The notes under the pieces are model-generated. The model ran no database searches. It was not told the DNA's origin and saw only the letters and a program-made list of their open reading frames with translations. Positions 53,343 through 62,290 of a stretch of DNA of 64,000 nucleotides are shown here, one piece after another (the first letter of the stretch is position 1; each line of letters opens with the position of its first letter). The DNA is from JAUILH01 sp965230535 (GTDB lineage: Bacteria; Bacteroidota; Bacteroidia; Flavobacteriales_D; JAUILH01): assembly GCA_965230535.1 (NCBI GenBank), contig OZ246009.1, forward strand, positions 1,984,001 to 2,048,000. Direction: 5' to 3'. The position numbers were made by a program, and so were the translations under genes.

Positions 53343-55355
53343 ATGATGGATGTTTCAAGCGCAAAAAAGAGAATCACGGAATTGAGTGAAGAACTCAACG
53401 AGCTCAACCATAAATATTACGTACTTAATGTCAGTGAAGTATCAGATTACGAATTTGATATGAAACTGAAAGAACTACAGGAATTGGAAACGCAATTTCC
53501 TGATTTGGTATTGGATCATTCTCCGACAAAAAGAGTTGGAGGTGACATCACAGATAAATTTCCAAAAGTCAGGCACGATTCAAGAATGCTGAGTTTGTCG
53601 AATAGCTATAGCAAAGAAGAGATTGAAGAGTTTATCGAACGTGCGAACAAATTAGCTGGTAGAGAACTGGAATACGTGTGTGAGCTGAAATACGATGGTG
53701 TGGCCATCAGTATAATTTATGAAAACGGAATCTTTACCAGAGCAGTTACTCGTGGAGATGGAGAAGTGGGAGAGGACATTTCTGCCAATGTAAAAACCAT
53801 CAAAAGCATCCCTCTGAGTTTAAAAGGAGATTATCCGGATCAATTTGAGATTAGAGGAGAGATCTTTTTCCCCTTGGAGAAATTCCAGGCTTTGAATGAG
53901 TCCAGAAAACAGGAAGGAGAACCCGAGTTCGCAAACCCAAGAAATACGGCTTCTGGCACGCTTAAAATGCAAGATTCATCAGTTGTAGCTGAAAGAGAAT
54001 TAGATTCTTATTTGTATTTTCTGTTGGGTAATAATCTGGATATTTCGACACATTCTGGTCGAATTGCAAAAGCAGGTACCTGGGGATTCAAAGTGCCATT
54101 GGAAAATGAATCTATGATCAGAGAATGTCAGACGGTCCAGCAAATCATGAATTTTATTGAGTATTGGGATACTGCCAGACATGATCTGCCATTTGAAATA
54201 GATGGAGTGGTTATCAAAGTCAACAGCATTCAGGATCAGGAAGAACTTGGTTTTACTGCCAAATCTCCCAGATGGGCTGTTGCTTATAAGTTTAAAGCCG
54301 AACAGGTTTTTACCACACTTAATGAGGTGACATATCAGGTAGGAAGAACAGGGGCAGTGACGCCAGTGGCCAATCTTGAGCCGGTTCTACTGGCTGGAAC
54401 TACAGTTAAAAGAGCGTCTCTCCACAATTCAGATCAAATTGAAAAACTGGATTTGTACCTGGGAGATACCGTGTTTGTAGAAAAAGGTGGAGAGATCATC
54501 CCTAAAATAGTAGGAGTAGATACAAGTAAAAGAAAAATTTCTGCAGAAAAGGTGAAGTTTATTGACAACTGTCCGGATTGTGGAACTCAGCTTGAAAGGT
54601 TGGAGGGAGAGGCCCAGCACTTTTGCCCAAATACCTACGAATGTCCTACACAAGTTAAAGGAAGAATAGAACATTTCATCTCCAGAAAAGCCATGAACAT
54701 TGATGGTATGGGGAATGAAACAGTAGAGCAGCTATTTGAAGCAGGTTTGATTAAAAACTCTGCTGATCTCTATACTTTAAAAGAAGAAGACCTGTTGCCT
54801 CTTGAACGAATGGCTCAAAAGTCGGTTGACAATTTGTTAAATGGAATTGAAGCTTCAAAACAGGTGCCTTTTGAACGTGTGCTGTTCGCTATTGGAATCC
54901 GTTATGTTGGAGAAACAGTTGCAAAGAAACTGGCCAAGCATTTTAAAAGCATGTCTCGTTTGTTAACTGCTTCTGAAGAAGAGTTAATTGCGGTTGACGA
55001 GATAGGTGAAAGAATTGCACAAAGTTTCATTGACTTCATTGAGGTAGAGTCTAACTTGAAGTTAATTGAGGAACTCACAGCGCATGGACTCATCATGGAA
55101 ATGGAAGAGGAGGAAATGGCTTCAAATATCCTGGAAGGCAAAACAATTGTTGTTTCGGGTACTTTCAATACCATCTCCAGAAACGACCTAAAAAAGTTGA
55201 TTGAAAGTAATGGCGGTAAAGTTGGAAGCTCAGTGTCCTCAAAAACGTCTATCTTAGTAAGAGGAGAGAACATGGGACCATCTAAATTGAAAAAAGCAGA
55301 AGATTTGGGGATAGAAATGCTCTCTGAAGAAGACTTCTTAAGTTTGATTGGATGA
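53343..55355 (+). CDS. ligA: NAD-dependent DNA ligase
   Basis: The 670-residue LigA is complete. It has the Ia domain with DYEFDMKLKELQELE, the adenylated Lys116 in CELKYDGVAIS, TRGDGEVGEDISANVK, the OB region, the four-Cys zinc finger (CPDCGTQLERLEG to CPNTYECP, about 400-425), helix-hairpin-helix repeats and a C-terminal BRCT domain (about 590-670; GKTIVVSGTF). It seals nicks in replication and repair. Two adjacent ATGs occur; the first is used. It overlaps the next gene by ATGA. Confidence 0.97.
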   Translation: MMDVSSAKKRITELSEELNELNHKYYVLNVSEVSDYEFDMKLKELQELETQFPDLVLDHSPTKRVGGDITDKFPKVRHDSRMLSLSNSYSKEEIEEFIERANKLAGRELEYVCELKYDGVAISIIYENGIFTRAVTRGDGEVGEDISANVKTIKSIPLSLKGDYPDQFEIRGEIFFPLEKFQALNESRKQEGEPEFANPRNTASGTLKMQDSSVVAERELDSYLYFLLGNNLDISTHSGRIAKAGTWGFKVPLENESMIRECQTVQQIMNFIEYWDTARHDLPFEIDGVVIKVNSIQDQEELGFTAKSPRWAVAYKFKAEQVFTTLNEVTYQVGRTGAVTPVANLEPVLLAGTTVKRASLHNSDQIEKLDLYLGDTVFVEKGGEIIPKIVGVDTSKRKISAEKVKFIDNCPDCGTQLERLEGEAQHFCPNTYECPTQVKGRIEHFISRKAMNIDGMGNETVEQLFEAGLIKNSADLYTLKEEDLLPLERMAQKSVDNLLNGIEASKQVPFERVLFAIGIRYVGETVAKKLAKHFKSMSRLLTASEEELIAVDEIGERIAQSFIDFIEVESNLKLIEELTAHGLIMEMEEEEMASNILEGKTIVVSGTFNTISRNDLKKLIESNGGKVGSSVSSKTSILVRGENMGPSKLKKAEDLGIEMLSEEDFLSLIG

Positions 55356-55903
55356 GTATTATTAAAAAAATACAGAATAGTGTAGGGAAGGCCCTGGCGG
55401 GGAAGGAGTCTGAAGTTCGTCGTGATAAAAAAGTATACAACTATCAGGAAGCCTGCAGTTTGGCCATGATTTTTAAACTGGAAGATGAAAGTCAATACCA
55501 GACTGTTAGGCAGTACCTTAAATTCATCAAGGAAGAACACCAGATTAAAGACTTAATGGCTCTGTGTTATGTAGATGATAAGGAAACACCCAATTACATC
55601 CAAAGTCGGGTAGATTTTGAATTCTTCACAAAAAAGGAACTCAATTGGCAACAAAAGCCTTCAGGAGTAGTGGTAGAAAATTTTGTAAACGAACCCTACA
55701 ACATCTTAATCGATTTAAGTAAGGGGGAATTTGCGGCTGTCAATTTTGTCGTCAACGCAAGCAAAGCCAATTTCAAGATAGGCAGACAAATTAAAAATGA
55801 AGCTGCTTATGACTTAATGATTGATCTGCCACAGGGTAAAACGGGATTGAAAGATTATATCGAACAAATCAATCATTACCTCACACTCATTAACAGATCT
55901 TAA
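55352..55903 (+). CDS. Conserved Bacteroidota protein between ligA and dapA (DUF6913-like)
   Basis: The 183-residue cytoplasmic protein has no signal. It has a basic N-terminal helix (KKIQNSVGKALAGKESEVRRDKK) and a mixed alpha/beta body with LMALCYVDDKETP, NFVNEPYNILIDLSKGEF and a helical end YIEQINHYLTLINRS. Genes of this kind are found between ligA and dapA in flavobacteria, which suggests the DUF6913 family; this name is from memory and tentative. Function unknown. Confidence 0.75.
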   Translation: MSIIKKIQNSVGKALAGKESEVRRDKKVYNYQEACSLAMIFKLEDESQYQTVRQYLKFIKEEHQIKDLMALCYVDDKETPNYIQSRVDFEFFTKKELNWQQKPSGVVVENFVNEPYNILIDLSKGEFAAVNFVVNASKANFKIGRQIKNEAAYDLMIDLPQGKTGLKDYIEQINHYLTLINRS

Positions 55904-55939
55904 TCATTTAGTGTTAAAAAAAACAGCTATCACTGGTAA

Positions 55940-55966
55940 TTGATTCAGGATTGCTAACTAGCTTTG
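55940..55966 (+). promoter_or_regulatory. Promoter of dapA (TTG-N16-TAGCTTTG)
   Basis: TAGCTTTG (55959-55966) matches TAnnTTTG, with a TTG at 55940-55942 as -33 element at 16-bp spacing. Predicted leader to the ATG at 55983 is about 10 nt. Confidence 0.6.
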
Positions 55967-55982
55967 CCTTAAAATTAAAAGT

Positions 55983-56858
55983 ATGTTTAAAGGACTAGGA
56001 ACAGCTCTTGTTACGCCATTTAATTCAGATGGGACCATTGATTTTAATTCATTATCTGCTTTGATCACTTCTCAGATTGAAGGAGGCGTGGATACGCTTG
56101 TGGTGATGGGTACTACTGGTGAATCTGCAGTATTGAATAAAGACGAGAAACTTGCCGTGTTGGATCACGTTTTAGAAGTGAATGCAGGTAAGTTAAAAGT
56201 GGTGTACGGCATTGGAGGAAACAATACACAGGCAGTGGTAGATGAACTAAAGTCGTTCAACATTGGTGGTGTAGACGGCATTTTGTCTGTGAGTCCTTAT
56301 TACAATAAACCTACTCAGCAAGGTATTGTGCAGCATTATAAAATGATCAATGACGCGACGGATAAACCAGTCATTATTTATAATGTACCAGGTAGAACCT
56401 CTTCTAATCTCAGTGCTGAAACCGTCTTGGAATTAGCCGAACTGCCGAACATGTGTGCAGTAAAAGAAGCGTCAGGAAACATGGAGCAGATTATGGAGAT
56501 CATCAGAAACCGTCCGGAGGACTTTTTGGTGCTTTCCGGAGATGATGCCATCACTCTGCCGATCATGGCCGTTGGTGGAGACGGGGTGATCAGTGTTGTA
56601 TCAAACGCGTATCCTCTTGAATTCTCCAAAATGGTCCATGCTTGCTTAGATAATAACTATGCTGAAGCCAACAAATATCACTACCTGTTACTTCCTCAGA
56701 TTCAAAATATGTTTAAGGAAGGCAATCCGGGCGGAGTAAAAGAAATTACTCAGGTGCTTGGTTTGGGATCAAATGTGATGAGAATGCCATTAGTGAATGT
56801 GTCGGAAGCCCTTAAAAATGAGCTGTTGGCAGAGCATGAGAGAATAAAAAGTGCATGA
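55983..56858 (+). CDS. dapA: 4-hydroxy-tetrahydrodipicolinate synthase
   Basis: The 291-residue TIM-barrel aldolase of lysine/diaminopimelate synthesis condenses pyruvate and aspartate semialdehyde. It has GTALVTPFNSDGTIDF, VMGTTGESAVLNKDEK (Thr-Thr pair), the catalytic Tyr in IIYNVPGRTS and the Schiff-base Lys161 in CAVKEASGNM. Length is normal. It is coupled to a lipoprotein gene by ATGA. Confidence 0.96.
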   Translation: MFKGLGTALVTPFNSDGTIDFNSLSALITSQIEGGVDTLVVMGTTGESAVLNKDEKLAVLDHVLEVNAGKLKVVYGIGGNNTQAVVDELKSFNIGGVDGILSVSPYYNKPTQQGIVQHYKMINDATDKPVIIYNVPGRTSSNLSAETVLELAELPNMCAVKEASGNMEQIMEIIRNRPEDFLVLSGDDAITLPIMAVGGDGVISVVSNAYPLEFSKMVHACLDNNYAEANKYHYLLLPQIQNMFKEGNPGGVKEITQVLGLGSNVMRMPLVNVSEALKNELLAEHERIKSA

Positions 56859-57478
56859 AATATCTAGCTTTCATATCATTCCTATTAATACTGGCTTCTT
56901 GTTCCGATAAAGAGGATGAGAAAAAGGGTGAGGAGAAACCTTTCGAAGAAGTCAAAGAATACGTGACAGAGGTGTACATGATTAACAGCACCTATCCGGA
57001 ATATGAAGACGAGATTATTACAGAGGCTCTTGAACAATTAGGTTTTTGTACAAATCAGGATTCTTTGGTAAGCGATTCTTTGTCTAAATGTAGTCACGAA
57101 TTATTCAGGGTATTTCCTTTGGATACGGCAGCCAATTTTGGAGAAGGTTTTATTATGGAAGCCCGTGTTGGAGCATTAAAAGGAGCCAACTCAAGATCTG
57201 TAATTGTCGTGAAGAACATCAACGGGGTCTACCAACAAATGAATTTCCTGAAAGGAAAACTTCTGGAGTTGCGTCAAACCAACGAAGGAAATTTCTGGCT
57301 TTTAATGCAGTACAGGGTTCCAAAAATGGGGACTGTAGCGGTAAGACATGAGTGGGATGAAAGCGGTATGACCTTTTTACCAGTGGATGTCGAAGAAATT
57401 AATAACAGTTTTGTAAAAGAAGCGTATAAGGACTCAATCAACCATCTGTATTTGGATAGATTTCCATGGGGGTACTAG
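56855..57478 (+). CDS. Lipoprotein of unknown function
   Basis: The 207-residue protein has a lipobox LLILASC (Cys16) followed by a charged linker (SDKEDEKKGEEKPFEEVK). The globular part has a beta-rich pattern (FIMEARVGALKGANSRSVIV; FWLLMQYRVPKMGTVAVRHE) and two Cys near 69 and 82 that may pair. No family recognised. It overlaps the dapA stop by ATGA and probably shares its transcript. Confidence 0.75.
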   Translation: MKYLAFISFLLILASCSDKEDEKKGEEKPFEEVKEYVTEVYMINSTYPEYEDEIITEALEQLGFCTNQDSLVSDSLSKCSHELFRVFPLDTAANFGEGFIMEARVGALKGANSRSVIVVKNINGVYQQMNFLKGKLLELRQTNEGNFWLLMQYRVPKMGTVAVRHEWDESGMTFLPVDVEEINNSFVKEAYKDSINHLYLDRFPWGY

Positions 57479-57517
57479 TTTGGTAAGATTATTGTTAAGA
57501 TTTAAGAAAAATATTGA

Positions 57518-57832
57518 ATGAAAACCTTGATTTTTGTGTTGATGTATGCCTTTTCGTTTGTTCCCGGACAAGATGCTGAAGAGCCCGGTGAATTAGGAAG
57601 GTCTTATAAAAAAGGAACCATCATTAACCACAGTTCCGGAGATGGCGGATGTGGATGGATGTTGGAAATAGAAGGGAAACTCTTCAAACCAAAGAATTTA
57701 TCTAAAGCATTTAAGAAAGATAAACTGGTCGTGAAACTTGATTATGAAACGTCCATGACCATTTTTAAGTGTGCTAAAATCAAAGGAGGAGCGCAGGAGA
57801 TCTATATTAACTGGATGGAAAAATCCAACTAA
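57518..57832 (+). CDS. Small secreted protein, unknown
   Basis: The 104-residue protein has a signal peptide (about 1-18, MKTLIFVLMYAFSFVPGQ), then GTIINHSSGDGGCGWMLEIE, LFKPKNLSKAFKKDKLVVKL and TIFKCAKIKGGAQEIYINW. The two Cys (about 47 and 88) could form a disulfide. The GCGW and beta-strand pattern recalls small periplasmic proteins that Bacteroidota encode in many copies, but no function is known. It follows the lipoprotein gene by 39 bp. Confidence 0.65.
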   Translation: MKTLIFVLMYAFSFVPGQDAEEPGELGRSYKKGTIINHSSGDGGCGWMLEIEGKLFKPKNLSKAFKKDKLVVKLDYETSMTIFKCAKIKGGAQEIYINWMEKSN

Positions 57833-57846
57833 GTAAGCTCACTTGA

Positions 57847-59349
57847 TTATTGCTTTATCAAAGGTTTAATCATCTTTTTGCCTTCCTGAGTTTGAACTTG
57901 CAGATAATATGTGCCTGCCGGGATGTTTAACTCAATCGACTTAATACCAAAACCATCAATTCTTTTTATTAGCCTTCCAGTATTGTCCAGGATGGAAATT
58001 TGAGTCACGATATCATCCGTATTTAAGGTATTCAGAAAAACCTGGTCTTTTGCCGGATTAGGGAAAATCATCAGATCATTGGAAGTGTGTAAATCATCGG
58101 CATACAAACCCTGATCCAGAACAATTCTTGCCAAAGTAAAGTTTGTGGTGCCGGTTGTCTTTCCGGAACCTGCCAGAATGATGCTGTCTTCTCCGGTTTG
58201 AAAATGAAAATCCTGTAAATAATCATTTTCGTTTAGGGTTAAATTAAGCGTGTATTGACCAGTGCCATTAAAAGAACTGTCTAATACACCATTTGAATCA
58301 AGCCTGGTTAATGCATAACCGTAAGATGAAGTGAGGTTGATGCTGCCGCCAACAAGTATCTTTCCGTCAGACTGCAATAAGATCTTTTTATTCGGATAGG
58401 AGTGGTTAACTGTGCCTGCCGTCCCAAAATTAGCATCAAGAGTACCGTCTGAATTAAGCTTAACAAGGTATTGTCCCAGAGCATGGCCACCAAGTATAAT
58501 TTGTCCCGAAGATGTTTCCACAGCAGAAGAAAAAAGCTCGTTTACCATAGGCATTGAGTTATGTGTGTCTACATTGGCTCTTCCATTCACACCAAAAGAT
58601 AAAACCGGCTGTCCCTGAAGGTCTAGCTTAATGGCAGACATTTTAGAATTCCCCATAGAGTCGTCGTAACCGAAACAAAGCAGATTGTCATCAGACAATT
58701 GAATAAAATCCCAGAAAATGAAGTTCCAGTTGTAATAAACCAACACACCATTGGTGCCAAAAGAAGTGTCGAAAGTCCCGTCGCTATTCAGTTTTGTTAA
58801 TGTGAGATCGACACCATTTGAGCTTCCTCCAATCATTATCTGGCCGTTTTGAAGAACCAGTATGGCATCTTTTTCTCCATCTGGGGCATATACCAGTTTC
58901 AGAATACCATTGTTACCAAAACCAGTGTCCAATGTACCATCGGCATTGTATCGAATCACAAAACCATGATAGGGACCTGGTCCTGTTGGACCGGGACCTG
59001 TATAATAGGCACCTGCTACTAAAATCTTGTCGTCAGGTTGAATCGTTATCGCAATCGGATTTTCTGAATAATCAACTTGTGTACTTACGATACCTCCGGT
59101 GCCAAAACCGGGGTCTATTTGGCCATTTTGATCGTGTTTAGTCAGAGTAACACGGTATATACCTCCTCCCTGAGCACCAACACCAACACTGATAATATCT
59201 CCATTATTGGTATAAGCGATTTTGCTTATTTCAGTTGTATTTGGGGTAACAGCAATTCCTGAGTTGCCAAATGTGGGGTCTAAAACGACAGATTGCGCAT
59301 TGACATGACAGGTTGCTATTGCTAGAATAGAAAAGAATATGAACTTCAT
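57847..59349 (-). CDS. Delta-60 repeat protein with T9SS type A sorting domain
   Basis: The 500-residue secreted protein has a signal peptide ending CHVNAQ. About seven beta-propeller-like delta-60 repeats follow, each with an LDxxFGxxG core (LDPTFGNSGIAV, IDPGFGTGGIV, LDTGFGNNGILKL, FDTSFGTNGVLVY, LDANFGTAGTVNH). The C-terminal about 75 residues form a type A sorting domain (LMIFPNPAKDQVFLN to GTYYLQVQTQEGKKMIKPLI). The signal is removed and the protein attached to surface lipopolysaccharide in the T9SS type A route. It lies 52 bp after aroE with an inverted repeat between. Confidence 0.88.
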   Translation of the reverse strand: MKFIFFSILAIATCHVNAQSVVLDPTFGNSGIAVTPNTTEISKIAYTNNGDIISVGVGAQGGGIYRVTLTKHDQNGQIDPGFGTGGIVSTQVDYSENPIAITIQPDDKILVAGAYYTGPGPTGPGPYHGFVIRYNADGTLDTGFGNNGILKLVYAPDGEKDAILVLQNGQIMIGGSSNGVDLTLTKLNSDGTFDTSFGTNGVLVYYNWNFIFWDFIQLSDDNLLCFGYDDSMGNSKMSAIKLDLQGQPVLSFGVNGRANVDTHNSMPMVNELFSSAVETSSGQIILGGHALGQYLVKLNSDGTLDANFGTAGTVNHSYPNKKILLQSDGKILVGGSINLTSSYGYALTRLDSNGVLDSSFNGTGQYTLNLTLNENDYLQDFHFQTGEDSIILAGSGKTTGTTNFTLARIVLDQGLYADDLHTSNDLMIFPNPAKDQVFLNTLNTDDIVTQISILDNTGRLIKRIDGFGIKSIELNIPAGTYYLQVQTQEGKKMIKPLIKQ

Positions 59350-59359
59350 GGCAGTGAGT

Positions 59360-59377
59360 TTAGCTTTTTAAAGCTAA
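59360..59377. repeat. Perfect inverted repeat upstream of the delta-60 gene
   Basis: TTAGCTTT (59360-59367) and AAAGCTAA (59370-59377) are perfect inverted arms separated by 2 bp, in the leader of the minus gene. There is no T-tract, so it may be a regulator site. Confidence 0.5.
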
Positions 59378-59401
59378 TGAATCCATTCTTAAAGAATCGT
59401 T

Positions 59402-60139
59402 CTATTGATTAAAAGAAGCATTCCAGATACTCCAGGCAGCTTCAGCCTGATTGACCAACATGTCATATCCGTTTTTAACAGAGCATGTTTGTTTTTGTCC
59501 TTCCTTAAGAAAGGCGGTCATTTCCGGATTATAAACCAAATCAAAAAGATGATGCCTGGAATTGAGGGCAGAATAGGGGATGGCTGGTTTTTCCTCAATG
59601 TTAGGATAAGTTCCCAAAGGGGTACAATTCACAATCAATTCGGAATCCTCAAGCAATTCTTCCAAATCATTATAAGAATGTGCCGTTTTACCGGATGACG
59701 AGACGACAGATGTGTCAATATTCAATTGCCTCAAACCATAGTTGATTGCTTTTGAAGCGCCACCTGAACCAAGAATGATTGCTTTGTTAATCTTGCTGAG
59801 GTTAAAACTGTCTTTCAAGCTTTCGTTAAAACCTATCCAGTCGGTATTATGCCCAATGAGCTTTTGATTGCGAAATTCTATGACATTTACTGCGCCTATG
59901 GCCTTGGCTTCAGACGAAAGCTCATGCATATAAGGAATAATGGCTTCTTTGTATGGAATTGTAACGTTTAGCCCGGTCAATTCGGGAATTAGTGGCAGGA
60001 AATGATTGAATTCAACAATATCGTTTAATTCAAAGTTGATGTAGCTCGCTCTGAGATTCTCCTGTTTGAATTTTTTAAGAAAGTAGCTCTGAGAAAATGA
60101 GTGTTTAAGTGATTTTCCTATTAAGCCGTAAATTTTCAT
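59402..60139 (-). CDS. aroE: Shikimate dehydrogenase
   Basis: The 245-residue NADP-dependent enzyme reduces 3-dehydroshikimate in aromatic amino-acid synthesis. It has GLIGKSLKHSFSQSYF (substrate-binding Ser pair), NVTIPYKEAIIPY (catalytic Lys), IGHNTDWIGF (Asp) and the dinucleotide loop LGSGGASKAI. A C-terminal GYDMLVNQAEAAW is typical. It is slightly short for AroE (about 270) but complete. It overlaps the DUF368 gene by ATGA. Confidence 0.95.
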   Translation of the reverse strand: MKIYGLIGKSLKHSFSQSYFLKKFKQENLRASYINFELNDIVEFNHFLPLIPELTGLNVTIPYKEAIIPYMHELSSEAKAIGAVNVIEFRNQKLIGHNTDWIGFNESLKDSFNLSKINKAIILGSGGASKAINYGLRQLNIDTSVVSSSGKTAHSYNDLEELLEDSELIVNCTPLGTYPNIEEKPAIPYSALNSRHHLFDLVYNPEMTAFLKEGQKQTCSVKNGYDMLVNQAEAAWSIWNASFNQ

Positions 60140-61170
60140 GCAGATGCGTCTTCTTGTTTCGGTGCAAACCTTTCAAGTATGAAAATTAAGGAAAAACCTA
60201 AAATCGCAAAAAGTATGGCAAAAATGACATGATTCTTTTCTCCTGAATTGATTTCAGAATAAGCTTGAGGACTCACATTGTGTTCCTCTATTGGTGTTAT
60301 TTCAATTTTATCACCAAGATCAGCGTGCTTCTGAAAAGCAGAAAAGCTTTGATATTCAATAGTCAGTTTATCAAATTCAACTACCTCTACATGATGATCG
60401 GCCTTTACAGATACTGAATCTGTTGCTTTCCATGGCCACACTTTCATAAGCGATCCAATCAAAAAGCCGGTTAAAAGTGCTAAAGTCACTGCTTTATGAT
60501 TCTTAAATACCCACTTTAAAGCATGACTAAACAGTAATAATCCTATACCACAACCGGCAGCCACAACAGCTAGAATTTTGATGTCCATGTCATCAACAGC
60601 ACCAAGAATAGTCGGGTAAACGCCTAAAACTAACAGAATAAAGCTTCCTGAAATTCCGGGTAATATCATGGCAGAAATGGCAATCATACCACAAACAAAG
60701 AGGTAAGCCAGATTTTCACTGTTGCTCATGACTGGCATGATACTAACAGCTACCACAACTCCGGTTCCAATTACAGTAGCAATAATGGACTTGGCATCCC
60801 ATTTATCTACCTGCTTACCCATGTAAAGGATACTTGCCACAATTAAACCAAAGAAAAAGCCCCAAAGTTGAATAGGGTGTTCGTGAAGTAAATATTTGAA
60901 AACTTTGGCAAGACTTAAAACACTTACCGCAATTCCGGCGAGTAATGCCAACAAGAAATTCCCGTTCGCCTTAGTCCAGAAAGCTTTGAATCCTTCTTGT
61001 CTAAGAACCTTAAGCAAGCCAAGGTTGATCCCGGAAATGGTGTTGATTAGTTCTTCGTAAATCCCGGTAATAAAGGCAATTGTACCACCAGACACACCTG
61101 GAACAACATCTGCTGCTCCCATACCCAGTCCTTTTAAAAAGACCAGAAAATAGTTTTTAATGAATTGCAT
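60136..61170 (-). CDS. DUF368 membrane protein (PopT-like polyprenyl-phosphate translocase)
   Basis: The 344-residue inner-membrane protein has about eight to nine helices and the DUF368 signatures GMGAADVVPGVSGGTIAFI near the start and ISAMILPGISGSFILLVLG. DUF368 proteins (PopT) recycle undecaprenyl phosphate across the membrane, serving cell wall and glycan synthesis. A soluble loop of about 65 residues (about 245-310, KADHHVEVVEFDKLTIEYQS) lies before the last helix, longer than in many homologues. It is coupled to the rhodanese gene by TAATG. It would fit the heavy EPS synthesis encoded elsewhere in the window. Confidence 0.9.
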   Translation of the reverse strand: MQFIKNYFLVFLKGLGMGAADVVPGVSGGTIAFITGIYEELINTISGINLGLLKVLRQEGFKAFWTKANGNFLLALLAGIAVSVLSLAKVFKYLLHEHPIQLWGFFFGLIVASILYMGKQVDKWDAKSIIATVIGTGVVVAVSIMPVMSNSENLAYLFVCGMIAISAMILPGISGSFILLVLGVYPTILGAVDDMDIKILAVVAAGCGIGLLLFSHALKWVFKNHKAVTLALLTGFLIGSLMKVWPWKATDSVSVKADHHVEVVEFDKLTIEYQSFSAFQKHADLGDKIEITPIEEHNVSPQAYSEINSGEKNHVIFAILFAILGFSLIFILERFAPKQEDASA

Positions 61171-61487
61171 TAGTATCGCTCCAATGAATTGTCAACGTCT
61201 TCAGCATAACGCAAAATTCCGCCATCCAGATTCAATAGATTGTTGTAACCAAACTGTGTACTTAAGGCGTTGATAACAGCAGCAGATCTTTTTCCACTTC
61301 TGCAATGCACCACAACTGTACCTTCCTTTCTGATTTTATCAACTTCAGCTATCACAGAACCCATAGGAATCAGTTCTCCTCCGATGGAGCAAATGTCAGC
61401 TTCATGTTGTTCTCTTACATCAATAATCTGGATGTCTTCTCCGCCATCAATTTTGGCTTTTAACTCAAGTGGGGTAATAGAATTCAT
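61170..61487 (-). CDS. Single-domain rhodanese
   Basis: The 105-residue cytoplasmic rhodanese has ITPLELKAKIDGGEDIQIID, the DVREQHEADI element and the active-site loop VVHCRSGKRSA with catalytic Cys, ending LDGGILRYAEDV. It transfers sulfane sulfur. It sits 14 bp after comA, whose enzyme consumes sulfite, a suggestive though unproven sulfur link. Confidence 0.92.
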   Translation of the reverse strand: MNSITPLELKAKIDGGEDIQIIDVREQHEADICSIGGELIPMGSVIAEVDKIRKEGTVVVHCRSGKRSAAVINALSTQFGYNNLLNLDGGILRYAEDVDNSLERY

Positions 61488-61501
61488 ACTGGAAATAATT
61501 G

Positions 61502-62290
61502 TTACGATTGCTTTAATTCTTGTGAAATATCTTCAGGTAAGTATTCAAAGAAAGTATCACCTCTTAAGCCCAATCTCAGGCATTCCAGAGGAATCATTTC
61601 GTTAGGAGCAATGTTACCAAGGTTCACGTTGGCACCAAATAATTTAATAAACCAAACCTGCTGTAGTTTTTTTGGAGCTTCCCAAAGAATGTCGCTTGGC
61701 TTTACTTTATTAATAATCTTGTTAATGAGGATAGTGTGGGCTGTACCGTTTGGTCTGAAAATACCAACTGTACCACTTTCTCTTCCTTCGGCAATCACTT
61801 TCCATGCTCCAGCTTCTAATTCGGTGGTCATCATTTTAATCCACTTGGCCGGAGAAATCAGAATACCCTGTTCTTTAGAACCAACTTCAGATAAAACAGT
61901 TCCTCTTTTGGCCAAATCTTCAATGTACTTCAGTTTTTCGGCATGAGGCAAAACAATAGATCCATCAGATACTTCTGCCAGGTCCATGTCGTACTTATCT
62001 AAAAATCTAAGGAATTCTTTGTATTTGCCACGGGCAACAAAAGCTTCAAAAAGTGTCCCTCCAAAATAGCAACGCAAACCAGCGCTTCTATAAATTTCAA
62101 GTTTCTTTTCGAGTTGTTTGGTAATGACAGCAGTTCCGAATCCAAACTTCACCATATCGGTAAAATCTGCACTGGCTTCACAAAAGTCTTCTGCTTCTCT
62201 AACACTTAAGCCTTTGTCCATCATCATGGTAACCCCTTCTTCTCTTGGCTTTTCGGCTCTTTCTGGTATGTACGGTAATTTAACGTTCAT
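61502..62290 (-). CDS. comA: Phosphosulfolactate synthase (ComA family)
   Basis: The 262-residue TIM-barrel enzyme has the ComA pattern: RAEKPREEGVTMMMDKGLS, DMVKFGFGTAVI, GLRCYFGGTLFEAF, FLRFLDKYDMDLAEVSDGSI and EGRESGTVGIF. It adds sulfite to phosphoenolpyruvate to give (R)-phosphosulfolactate, which is the first coenzyme M step in methanogens; in Bacteroidota the end product is not established. The ATG at 62290 is chosen, overlapping the TPR gene by 11 bp; an upstream ATG adds seven residues. Confidence 0.9.
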   Translation of the reverse strand: MNVKLPYIPERAEKPREEGVTMMMDKGLSVREAEDFCEASADFTDMVKFGFGTAVITKQLEKKLEIYRSAGLRCYFGGTLFEAFVARGKYKEFLRFLDKYDMDLAEVSDGSIVLPHAEKLKYIEDLAKRGTVLSEVGSKEQGILISPAKWIKMMTTELEAGAWKVIAEGRESGTVGIFRPNGTAHTILINKIINKVKPSDILWEAPKKLQQVWFIKLFGANVNLGNIAPNEMIPLECLRLGLRGDTFFEYLPEDISQELKQS

